From: Cellvibrionaceae bacterium
Lineage (GTDB): Bacteria > Pseudomonadota > Gammaproteobacteria > Pseudomonadales > Cellvibrionaceae
Length of the DNA: 6,044 nucleotides
Direction of reading: 5' to 3'
Assembly: GCA_021151615.1 (NCBI GenBank)
Contig: JAGKXA010000245.1
Coordinates: forward strand, 1 to 6,044
Of this stretch, positions 1 through 6,015 are shown piece after piece (the first letter of the stretch is position 1; every line of letters begins with the position of its first letter). The notes beneath the pieces were generated by a model. That model did no database searches. It saw nothing but the letters and a program-made list of their open reading frames with translations, and was not told the origin of the DNA. The position numbers were made by a program, and so were the translations under genes.

Positions 1-290
1 TCTATGTCCTTAACCAGCGTCTGATAATTATCGACCGCCGTATCCACAAAAATCACAGCGTCAATTTGGGGAATATCCGGGGTAGCATCCTGCATCATTA
101 ACGGATGAAAATCCGCCGCATCATCGGGTTTATAAATGCCGACCAGATCTACATCCTGCGCAGCATAGGCAAGATATTGGCCATCGGAATGGCCGTCATC
201 GAACACAGCGATATCTGCTGTGGCAGAAAAAAGTAAGCGCGGTTCCAGTGCTTCAATTAACGGGCGGCGATGACGCGGTGATTTGGACAT
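1..290 (-). CDS. LEPR-XLL / DUF4347 giant surface or secreted protein, N-terminal fragment
   Basis: Partial gene: it starts at ATG 290 and runs off the left edge, so only the first 96 codons are seen, with no stop. The N-terminus is basic (MSKSPRHRRP), followed at residues 15-23 by LEPRLLFSA. This matches the LEPR-XLL motif that marks the N-terminus of very large repeat-containing extracellular proteins. Residues about 77-96 (DAVIFVDTAVDNYQTLVKDI) look like the first strand and helix of a DUF4347 domain, which commonly follows the motif. There is no classical Sec signal peptide: no hydrophobic stretch of useful length follows the basic residues. The family usually continues into cadherin-like or Ig-like repeats with adhesin-type roles; that part is outside the window, so function is inferred. 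No strong Shine-Dalgarno is visible (ACGAAAC lies upstream of the ATG). The gene is 337 bp downstream of an adaptor gene on the same strand, suggesting it is the cargo of the neighbouring apparatus. Confidence 0.85.
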   Translation of the reverse strand, partial: MSKSPRHRRPLIEALEPRLLFSATADIAVFDDGHSDGQYLAYAAQDVDLVGIYKPDDAADFHPLMMQDATPDIPQIDAVIFVDTAVDNYQTLVKDI

Positions 291-335
291 AAGTTTCGTT
301 GTTACTTACACGCACTTTTACGGGTGCATTGGGTT

Positions 336-366
336 AAAGGACTGGTGAAAACCAACTACATCCTTT
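336..366 (-). repeat. Interrupted stem-loop close to the LEPR-XLL start
   Basis: The outer stem pairs AAAGGA (336-341) with TCCTTT (361-366). Inside it TGGT (343-346) pairs with ACCA (351-354) around a four-base loop. The element ends about 45 bases before the start codon. Two further short dyads flank it: CTCGC/GCGAG at 385-403 and GCAC/GTGC at 312-327. The clustering suggests a folded leader, although each stem alone is short. Confidence 0.35.
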
Positions 367-426
367 GGTGTTACCGGCACTTTACTCGCCGTACCATAGC
401 GAGCACTGAGTCAACCAGCCGGCAAG

Positions 427-452
427 TAAACCGATCAAAAGGCCTCGGTTTA
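427..452 (-). repeat. Inverted repeat in the LEPR-XLL leader: 8-bp stem, 10-base loop
   Basis: TAAACCGA (427-434) and TCGGTTTA (445-452) are exact reverse complements around a 10-base loop. It lies downstream of the candidate promoter, so it would fold in the leader RNA. There is no following U-tract on either strand, so it does not look like an intrinsic terminator. It could be a protein-binding dyad or part of a regulatory RNA fold. Confidence 0.45.
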
Positions 453-494
453 GCACACGTAAAGTCTTATTTATCAGTTATTAGTAGTTATCAA

Positions 495-523
495 AATTTA
501 TCAATTTGGTAATTTTGGCACAA
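495..523 (-). promoter_or_regulatory. Candidate sigma70 promoter for the LEPR-XLL gene
   Basis: On the minus strand TTGTGC (523-518) and TAAATT (500-495) are separated by exactly 17 bases, a reasonable -35/-10 pair. A start about 7 bases further on would give a leader of roughly 200 nt. The surroundings are AT-rich and offer other hexamer pairs, for example with the TTGATA copies nearby, so the exact choice is uncertain. Confidence 0.3.
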
Positions 524-566
524 AATTTTGCTGAACCAGGCCCACATAAAAAAATAATCTAGATTC

Positions 567-578
567 AGGTTATAACCT
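567..578. promoter_or_regulatory. Perfect 12-bp palindrome, possible operator
   Basis: AGGTTATAACCT is identical on both strands. It lies about 45 bp upstream of the candidate promoter of the LEPR-XLL gene and about 50 bp after the end of the adaptor gene. An AT-rich dyad at this position could bind a dimeric regulator. It is not followed by a T-run, so a terminator is unlikely. No specific regulator can be named. Confidence 0.3.
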
Positions 579-627
579 TGTCTTTCGTTGTAATGAATTA
601 TTGTTATTCATATTGGGTGTACCCGGT

Positions 628-1476
628 TTAGGGTAGCGTACGCGGATCCAATAGATTCAGCGTAACACCTTCAAAGGTCACGCGGCATTTCAAGCCACTG
701 GGTAGGCGATTACCGGGGTTTGCAAACGACAGACGGATACCGAAGGTATTGCTGGGGCCATCAATAACCTGATCAACCAATATAACCTCAGCCGTGTAAG
801 TGCGACTATCACCACCCAATTCTGGAATAACGCTCGCTTTAATGCCCGGTTTCACTTTTCCATAAAGACTTGCCGGGGCAAAGACCTCAACCCTTAACGG
901 ATCCAACTGGGCCAGCTTTAATACGGGTTCAAAATCGATATGTTCTCCCGGTTCTTTCATCCGCTCGACGACAACACCATCAATCGGGCTCACCAGGGTG
1001 CGGCGCTGCAAGTCCGCCAATGCGCGTTTATATTCCAATTCAGCCTGGCGTTTGCGATCCAGTGCCTGCTGCAGTTGCTGTTGGGCGATGGCGTGTTCAG
1101 TTTTGTGTTTATCCAGCTCTGAAAAGGATGCTGCTTTTTTGTCGTATAAATCTTTCACTCGCGTCAACGCCCGCTGACTAAATTCCACTGCCAACTGCTG
1201 CGCCTGCACATCACTGGTCAACTCAGACTGCACGCGACGCAACTCTGCCGTAGCCGATTCCAGACCTGCATCCAGGCGTGCCAGCACATCTCCCTTCTTT
1301 ACCGCGTCGTTTTTGTCCACCAATACTTCACTGATCACACCTTCTACAGCACTACTCATTTCCACAGTCACCGAGGGCTCAATACGGCAATTGAGCTGCG
1401 CCGGCTCTTGTGTCTGTGCGAATAGTCCATTACTGAACAATAACGCCAGCAATGAAAATCCTGAGACTCTGAACAT
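628..1476 (-). CDS. Secreted RND-type periplasmic adaptor (membrane-fusion) subunit
   Basis: 282 aa. Residues 1-20 form a Sec signal peptide with likely cleavage after LFA (A20|Q21). Residues about 36-70 are the first half of a biotinyl/lipoyl-like domain (AVEGVISEVLVDKNDAVKKGDVLARLD). About 72-158 is an Ala/Gln/Arg/Lys-rich helical hairpin. About 160-190 is the second lipoyl half (SPIDGVVVERMKEPGEHI), and about 193-270 is a beta-barrel plus a short membrane-proximal part. Such adaptors bridge an inner-membrane pump to an outer-membrane channel. It is short for the family, and no RND permease or TolC-like gene is next to it, so its partner is unknown. Two cysteines, C30 and C264, lie near the two ends of the mature chain and could form a disulfide. 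The start at 1476 has GAG seven bases upstream. It lies 70 bp after the M50 gene and before the LEPR-XLL gene, which suggests a role in exporting that product. The family call is firm; the role is inferred. Confidence 0.9.
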   Translation of the reverse strand: MFRVSGFSLLALLFSNGLFAQTQEPAQLNCRIEPSVTVEMSSAVEGVISEVLVDKNDAVKKGDVLARLDAGLESATAELRRVQSELTSDVQAQQLAVEFSQRALTRVKDLYDKKAASFSELDKHKTEHAIAQQQLQQALDRKRQAELEYKRALADLQRRTLVSPIDGVVVERMKEPGEHIDFEPVLKLAQLDPLRVEVFAPASLYGKVKPGIKASVIPELGGDSRTYTAEVILVDQVIDGPSNTFGIRLSFANPGNRLPSGLKCRVTFEGVTLNLLDPRTLP

Positions 1477-1546
1477 AGTTAACTCGATATAAAAACGTAA
1501 AGTGGCTATAACAATTAATTGGTAACACTATAGATTAAAAAAACGA
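1477..1546 (-). promoter_or_regulatory. 70-bp spacer with a small dyad between the M50 and adaptor genes
   Basis: AT-rich spacer. It contains the 10-bp palindrome CAATTAATTG (1512-1521), flanked by CTATA (1506-1510) and TATAG (1529-1533). A secondary promoter or processing site is possible: TATAG-like hexamers occur on the minus strand, but I see no convincing -35 and no terminator. The adaptor could therefore be read from the upstream operon promoter. Confidence 0.25.
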
Positions 1547-3706
1547 TTACGAAAAATGGCGGATAAAAACTTGCTGTAAATGCCTGTACCAGCGCATAAA
1601 CAACGGTTCTGCAGGATGATGAAACTTCACATAGGCCCGCTCGCCAAAATGCCCACTCTGCACAAAATCCTGCACCGCAAGATCCACTAGAAAGACTTTT
1701 TCTTTTACGTGTACACCGCCCGGTTGGGTGGCATCCACCGCAATGCGCCCTCCCCCCTGAGTTCCCAATATTGGATTGGGCAACTGTTGACTGGCAATAA
1801 CCTCACCTGGAACTAACCTGGCTTCGCGTGCTAGCGTAGGAGCACTTGCAAACCCCAGGCTCACGCGTTGCGTTGCCTGCTGCACCAGGCCAATCTCCTC
1901 CTGCAACAAGGCTGCTCGCACCCGCACTGTGTCCGGCCTTTCAATTAACGCCAATTCGTCACCCTGACGCAGGAAACTACCCGGCAAATAATAGGTGCGC
2001 GTGATGCGCAATATTCCCTCCGTGGGGCTGCGCACCACCAGATTGACAACTCGCGCTTTCAGCAATGCAATTTCCGCTTTAATGGCTGCAATATCCTGCT
2101 CAAACATCTGCGCTTGCGCGCGATCCTCCACCCAGGCCTGCTGGTAACGCGCTTCGTATTCGCTCAGGCGCGCCTGCTGAACTGCAAGTTGCGCAATCAA
2201 AATAGGATTATGCAAACGCAACAACTCCTGACCCGCAGCAACCTGAGCGCCGTTGTCGACTAATAACTCAACGACTTCACCGCTGGATTCCACTTTTACG
2301 CGCGCTTCATCCGGTAACCAGAGTACTGCTTCCGCCGACGTCGATTGCGGCAGAGGTACAACTAATATCACCAGCAAAACCACCGTGCTGGCAGCTCCTG
2401 TGACGATCCACGCCCGCGTGCGCTGATTGACCAGTTGTTTGTCCTGCGCGAGAAAACGTAGAGCCTTTAACCCCGGCCATACCAATTGGAAAAATATTAA
2501 CCAGGCACCAATCACCAACCCCAGTACCGGAAAATAGCTGGCGACCAGCAAGATAATAAAGAACAGCATAAACACGCGATAAATAAACGCAGCGACACTG
2601 TAACTTGCCAACAGCCAGGCCTCGCGCGTTGAACTGGCTGGCGAAAAAACATTAATGATGCCGTACGCGTAGCGACGCAATAAATAACTCACTTGCTGAT
2701 TCGCCCGCGTTGCCAAATTCGGCAAATCAAACGCATCGGTTAACAAATGGTATCCATCGAAACGCATGAGTGGATTGCCATTAAAAAACAGCGTGGACAC
2801 ACCGCCAATTAAAATAATGTTGTATAAAAAATCGCGCAGGAAACCACCAGATAATTGCACCCACAATAACAGCGCAAGTGCCGCTAAAAACAATTCCACC
2901 GCCATACCTGCCGCGCTCACCATCAAGCGCTGGCGCTTGGCATAAAAGCCAGTCGCTGCGCTGGCATCTACGTAAGGTAGAGGCGTTCCCACCACAAACA
3001 CCAAACCACAATCATTGACCTGCCCGCCCCAGACCTTGGTGAATAGTGCGTGCCCCAACTCGTGTAACACTTTAAAAAAGGGGTAGGTCAGCCAGAGCAA
3101 AAATAAATTACTCGGCGAGAGCACACGATCCAATTGTCCATGCGTGAGTTGTTGCCAGTGCGCACCCGCTTGCAGCAGCGCGTACCCAACCAACGCTAAC
3201 CAGATAACACCCATAGTGCGTGTCGCTAAAAAGCGCGCCAACGGCATGAGCTTGGTTAAAATAGAATCAGGATTGCCCAGTGGGATATTCCATGTGAGGG
3301 GATTCATTAACAATCGAATCCAGCGTTGCTGCTTTTTCTGCTCACGCCGTGCGAATAATTCCTGGGTGTTGGGTGGCATATCGCACACTAATAAATCGGC
3401 GACATGCAAATATTGCAGTAGATGAATTAAATCCTCACGCGTGGGAACTTCATCTTCCGCCCCATAAAACGCCGGGTTGTTGGCCGCGTTTAATATTTGG
3501 GCCAGAGAATTGCGCCCGTCCATCGCCGAAATCAAACGCCAGGCGGAAGGTGTTAACCGATGGAAGCGACCATTACTTTTATCTTGCAATAAATACCAAC
3601 GTTCATCGTTGTAATCACGGCGCTGGATATGAATATGGCGTGGCAGCGAAGGGCGCAGGGATTCTAGGCGCTGCCAGATAGGATTATTAGTCACCGAGTC
3701 ACTCAT
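1547..3706 (-). CDS. PqqD/RRE-like + M50 intramembrane metalloprotease + HlyD-type periplasmic adaptor fusion
   Basis: 719 aa, three parts. (1) About 34-110, cytoplasmic: resembles a PqqD-type winged-helix fold, the RiPP recognition element (WYLLQDKSNGRFHRLTPSAW, then a helix-rich part). (2) About 160-455: a multi-helix membrane region with the M50 zinc site HELGH (H215, E216, H219) and the second motif NPLMRFDG (N311, D317), so catalytic residues appear intact. Hydrophobic segments lie near 162-180, 197-211, 259-285, 293-309, 365-390, 394-410 and 432-452. (3) About 465-700: periplasmic HlyD/lipoyl-type domain with a lipoyl half (SSGEVVELLVDNGAQVAAGQ), a helical hairpin about 502-556 and the second half (SPTEGILRI). 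M50 enzymes cut peptides within the membrane; adaptors of this kind serve export. The start at 3706 is preceded by GGTGA, formed partly by the upstream gene's stop, and lies only 4 bases after that stop, implying translational coupling. Likely job: recognise, process or pass on the LEPR-XLL protein. Fold calls are good; substrate is inference. Confidence 0.9.
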   Translation of the reverse strand: MSDSVTNNPIWQRLESLRPSLPRHIHIQRRDYNDERWYLLQDKSNGRFHRLTPSAWRLISAMDGRNSLAQILNAANNPAFYGAEDEVPTREDLIHLLQYLHVADLLVCDMPPNTQELFARREQKKQQRWIRLLMNPLTWNIPLGNPDSILTKLMPLARFLATRTMGVIWLALVGYALLQAGAHWQQLTHGQLDRVLSPSNLFLLWLTYPFFKVLHELGHALFTKVWGGQVNDCGLVFVVGTPLPYVDASAATGFYAKRQRLMVSAAGMAVELFLAALALLLWVQLSGGFLRDFLYNIILIGGVSTLFFNGNPLMRFDGYHLLTDAFDLPNLATRANQQVSYLLRRYAYGIINVFSPASSTREAWLLASYSVAAFIYRVFMLFFIILLVASYFPVLGLVIGAWLIFFQLVWPGLKALRFLAQDKQLVNQRTRAWIVTGAASTVVLLVILVVPLPQSTSAEAVLWLPDEARVKVESSGEVVELLVDNGAQVAAGQELLRLHNPILIAQLAVQQARLSEYEARYQQAWVEDRAQAQMFEQDIAAIKAEIALLKARVVNLVVRSPTEGILRITRTYYLPGSFLRQGDELALIERPDTVRVRAALLQEEIGLVQQATQRVSLGFASAPTLAREARLVPGEVIASQQLPNPILGTQGGGRIAVDATQPGGVHVKEKVFLVDLAVQDFVQSGHFGERAYVKFHHPAEPLFMRWYRHLQQVFIRHFS

Positions 3707-3710
3707 GGCA

Positions 3711-5576
3711 TCACCACAGGCTCAACCGCAGCCAATGCCAAAGGTCGTGAAACCAGATCCAGCCCAATGCGCGCGTGCCAATTTGTACTTTACCGGTACC
3801 GGTCATACCCGGGCGCAATAATGCATTTTTTTCCGGACTGCTAACAATTTCCAATTCAACGCGAAAATAATTGCGCCCTTCGCGCACTTCACTAATAGGA
3901 GTAATCAGTTTAACGCGTAAATTAAATACTTCTGTTGGTAAACTGGCCAGTTTTAGCAGGCCGGTTTGCCCTGTCTGAACCTGGGCAATATCGCGCTCAT
4001 CCACAAACAACTGCACCCGATAGCTCTGCCCCGCTGCAATTTCGAACAGTACATCACCTTGCTTTACCGGTGCCCCCTGGGTTTGCGCAATATCATCCGA
4101 CACAATAATGCCATCAACAGGTGCAACCAGCTGTGTACGTGCCAGCTGCTGATCGAGCAATTGAACTTGAATAGTCGCCTGATCCAATTGCGCACTGGCG
4201 ATAGCCGCCTCCACACGATTGGAATTGGCCAGCGCGGAATCATAGGCCTGCCGATACTGTTGCGCCTGGCTTGCAATTTTGCGCCGCTCCAATCGTAAAT
4301 CTTCATCATTTAACTGCGCGAGCAATTCACCTCGTTTAACCGCATCACCGGGACGCGCAGAAATTTTTCCCAGATAGGCGTCTTGTGGGGAAACGACTAA
4401 ATGTTTTTCGGTAGTCTGCAAATTCGCATCAGCCGACAGGTGATAAGTCACCGGAACAAATAACGTGACCAACAATACCACTGCTGCAATTGCAATTAAT
4501 TTTCCCCGCCAGGAATCTGGCCCCAACAGTTTTTGGATGCGCGCTACCAGGCTGTACTTTAAACCTTGCAAAAAACCGGCGGCGGCCCGTTGCTGCAATA
4601 ACATAATAGCTGACGCTGAATGCGCAACTTGCTGCACAAACAACTCCTGGTCAGCCGTTAATAAGTGCCTATCCAGTTCGATGGTTATTGCCCCCAGAAT
4701 ACGCTCGCCCTTGCGCAATAAAAAACTGCTGACACTTTGCAATTGCTGCGCATGTAACAAATACTGATGCGCTTGCTTGATCAGTGTGGAATCACCCGGG
4801 TGCTGTTCAGCGTCATTAGTTGCGCAATGGATACGCATTCCCTGATCAATCGCTTCTGCCATGGCCTCCCTGATCGCTAACATCGCCTGCGTGCGCTTGT
4901 CAAAATTCGCAGAAAAAGACACTGCCTCCAATTGCAGGTTTTTCCCCTGCCCATCCAATACACCCAGGCTCACACGCGTGGCCTGTAATAAACCCGCCAA
5001 CAAATTAACCAATGTAATCACGGTTTCTTGCAAAGAGTTTTCTTTTAATAAACTCGCATTGATTTGTACAAGCGCGGCATTCAGGGACTCATGTAAAGGC
5101 TGGGTGGCAATCTGCACATTTGCAGATGCGGAATCGATTGCGGATGTTGATGCAGCTATAGTTTGATCATTTTCGACCTTAGTCTTTTCAACCAAAGGAG
5201 ACTCATTCGCGGTGAGATGCAGAATAAATTGCAACCAAAACTGCCCCAGGTTTAGCCACTTGAGGACTGATGGCAGTTCTTTTTTATCCGCAAGCGCCAG
5301 CGTACACACCAACACACCCCACTGATGGCCGTCAACTACCAGTGGATATCCCAATAAATAGTGCTGTGAATCCAATAACTGCAAATGCAAGCGTTGCTTT
5401 TTCAGCACAGGCTGTATGGCGCTGCGCAAAACTGTGGAATCAATTTCAGCACTGGGCCATTTCGCCAGAATTTGCTGATTATCCGGTGCAGACTGCACCA
5501 GCATGGCGGTTTGCACATTGCCCAGCATTTGGCATTGCATGCTCAACCAGAGTTTGAAGGCCTTTAACGACTGCAT
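3711..5576 (-). CDS. GAF-domain / HlyD-type periplasmic adaptor fusion protein
   Basis: 621 aa, no signal peptide. About 12-118 looks like a degenerate GAF-type fold (YPLVVDGHQWGVLVCTLALA near 77-96 resembles the closing strands). A low-complexity Ser/Ala/Thr linker follows at about 130-160. A clearer GAF domain spans about 183-328 (LLQATRVSLGVLDGQGKNLQL; RILGAITIELDR; FVQQVAHSASAIM). A single transmembrane helix at about 360-377 puts the GAF part in the cytoplasm and the rest in the periplasm. A HlyD-type adaptor follows: lipoyl half about 393-423 (LGKISARPGDAVKRGELLAQL), helical hairpin about 425-482, second half about 484-515 (APVDGIIVSDDIAQTQGAPV), barrel to about 598. The C-terminus is unusually Trp-rich (five Trp between 606 and 621). 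GAF domains usually bind small ligands or proteins, so this may gate export by a cytoplasmic signal. No Shine-Dalgarno is evident before ATG 5576; Met13 is a less likely start. It is the first gene of the putative operon. Confidence 0.87.
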   Translation of the reverse strand: MQSLKAFKLWLSMQCQMLGNVQTAMLVQSAPDNQQILAKWPSAEIDSTVLRSAIQPVLKKQRLHLQLLDSQHYLLGYPLVVDGHQWGVLVCTLALADKKELPSVLKWLNLGQFWLQFILHLTANESPLVEKTKVENDQTIAASTSAIDSASANVQIATQPLHESLNAALVQINASLLKENSLQETVITLVNLLAGLLQATRVSLGVLDGQGKNLQLEAVSFSANFDKRTQAMLAIREAMAEAIDQGMRIHCATNDAEQHPGDSTLIKQAHQYLLHAQQLQSVSSFLLRKGERILGAITIELDRHLLTADQELFVQQVAHSASAIMLLQQRAAAGFLQGLKYSLVARIQKLLGPDSWRGKLIAIAAVVLLVTLFVPVTYHLSADANLQTTEKHLVVSPQDAYLGKISARPGDAVKRGELLAQLNDEDLRLERRKIASQAQQYRQAYDSALANSNRVEAAIASAQLDQATIQVQLLDQQLARTQLVAPVDGIIVSDDIAQTQGAPVKQGDVLFEIAAGQSYRVQLFVDERDIAQVQTGQTGLLKLASLPTEVFNLRVKLITPISEVREGRNYFRVELEIVSSPEKNALLRPGMTGTGKVQIGTRALGWIWFHDLWHWLRLSLW

Positions 5577-5641
5577 AACAAAGACAATCTATTGTTGTGA
5601 GTATTCAGATTATGCGGTTACTTCGCCTGCCATGGCCCGTC

Positions 5642-5671
5642 AATATATATAGTGCGGTTTTTATCGATAAA
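5642..5671 (-). promoter_or_regulatory. Candidate promoter of the GAF/HlyD-M50-adaptor operon
   Basis: On the minus strand the hexamer TATATT (5647-5642) makes a good -10. TTTATC (5671-5666), 18 bases upstream, is a weak -35 that overlaps the 16-bp palindrome. Transcription would then begin about 60 bases before the start codon at 5576. An alternative reads TTGACG (5643-5638) as a -35, but the -10 at 17-base spacing (TAACCG) is poor. Confidence 0.3.
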
Positions 5672-5673
5672 AA
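5658..5673. promoter_or_regulatory. Perfect 16-bp palindrome, possible operator
   Basis: TTTTTATCGATAAAAA is identical on both strands and centred on ATCGAT. It overlaps the candidate -35 of the operon, a classic position for a repressor or a competing activator. As an RNA it would be an A/U-rich hairpin with no G/C stem, so it is a poor terminator. The binding factor is unknown. Confidence 0.4.
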
Positions 5674-5811
5674 TTCCTATGAAAGCCGCTCAACACAAAG
5701 CAAGTCTAGTTCTAATAATTCAGAAATGTATAACAAATTGCTTTTTATTTTTAAGCTGCGCAGGGTAAACCAATGCTTGTGTGGACGCCAGCATTTAAGT
5801 CTTCCCTTTTG

Positions 5812-6003
5812 CTATTCATGCCGCACTTTTTGCAAATGCTCCTGTTTACGCTGCTCGACTGACTCCATGACACACTGCTTATCCTGATTACTCAGGGTTC
5901 CCCAAGCCGTAATTTCTCGCAAGCTGCGAAAACACCCTATGCAGATATCTTCATCATTCAAACAACAATTTCGCACACAGGGCGAATCAACAATTTCCTC
6001 CAT
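5812..6003 (-). CDS. DUF1289 family small cysteine-rich protein
   Basis: 63 aa from ATG 6003. The N-terminal half carries the DUF1289 signature: SPC, then NCC, then ICIGCFRSLREITAW, with cysteines at 9, 13, 14, 21 and 24 and an extra C44. The Cys spacing suggests metal or Fe-S binding, but no biochemical role is established that I know of. The C-terminal half is a charged helix (MESVEQRKQEHLQK). Start choice: an in-frame GTG at 6018 would add five residues (MKRRH), but it has no ribosome binding site, whereas AAAAGG (6015-6010) sits six bases before ATG 6003. The length is normal for the family. It is separated by 235 bp from the operon downstream and is probably an unrelated housekeeping gene. 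Family call firm, function unknown. Confidence 0.88.
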   Translation of the reverse strand: MEEIVDSPCVRNCCLNDEDICIGCFRSLREITAWGTLSNQDKQCVMESVEQRKQEHLQKVRHE

Positions 6004-6009
6004 ATGACG

Positions 6010-6015
6010 CCTTTT
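6010..6015 (-). promoter_or_regulatory. Ribosome binding site that decides the DUF1289 start
   Basis: AAAAGG on the minus strand lies six bases upstream of ATG 6003 and inside the extended GTG-started frame. This favours the shorter 63-aa product over the GTG start at 6018. Confidence 0.6.

Larger units (their letters stand above)
291..627 (-). promoter_or_regulatory. AT-rich intergenic region and probable structured 5' leader of the LEPR-XLL gene
   Basis: No convincing gene is present in these 337 bases. The half nearest the upstream adaptor gene (about 480-611) is AT-rich and contains palindromes and promoter-like hexamers. The half nearest the LEPR-XLL start (about 311-452) contains four separate inverted repeats: 427-452, 385-403, 336-366 and 312-327. 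The arrangement suggests that the giant-protein gene has its own promoter and a long folded leader. The short plus-strand open frame inside it has no family resemblance I recognise. I do not recognise a known riboswitch class. Confidence 0.5.
5577..5811 (-). promoter_or_regulatory. Intergenic region upstream of the GAF/HlyD-M50 operon
   Basis: 235 bases with no supportable gene; the plus-strand open frame crossing it runs antisense into the DUF1289 gene and resembles nothing. It holds a 16-bp palindrome (5658-5673), a candidate promoter beside it, and a 6-bp inverted repeat with a 12-base loop (AATGCT 5772-5777 / AGCATT 5790-5795) just after the DUF1289 stop. That last hairpin has no following T-run on the minus strand, so I do not call it a terminator. 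Confidence 0.5.

Noticed and set aside
291..460. Cyclic-di-GMP (GEMM) riboswitch before the LEPR-XLL gene
   Set aside because: Attractive because surface adhesins are often c-di-GMP controlled, but the conserved GEMM core segments could not be matched to this sequence.
324..512. Plus-strand 62-codon open frame in the intergenic region
   Set aside because: No family resemblance and no convincing ribosome binding site; it overlaps dyads and a minus-strand promoter region. Probably chance.
593..624. Terminator after the periplasmic adaptor gene
   Set aside because: Dyads here (ATGAAT/ATTCAT, and GGGT/ACCC with a two-base loop) are weak and lack a G/C stem plus T-run on the minus strand.
870..5567. 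Plus-strand and alternative-frame open frames inside the three large genes
   Set aside because: They overlap well-supported minus-strand genes with recognisable domains, and their translations show no motif or plausible composition.
628..5576. Classical type I secretion or tripartite RND operon
   Set aside because: There is no ABC ATPase, RND permease or TolC-like gene in the window, and the adaptors carry unusual GAF and M50 fusions.
5597..5887. Plus-strand 96-codon open frame
   Set aside because: It runs antisense into the DUF1289 gene and across the operon promoter region, and its translation resembles nothing known.
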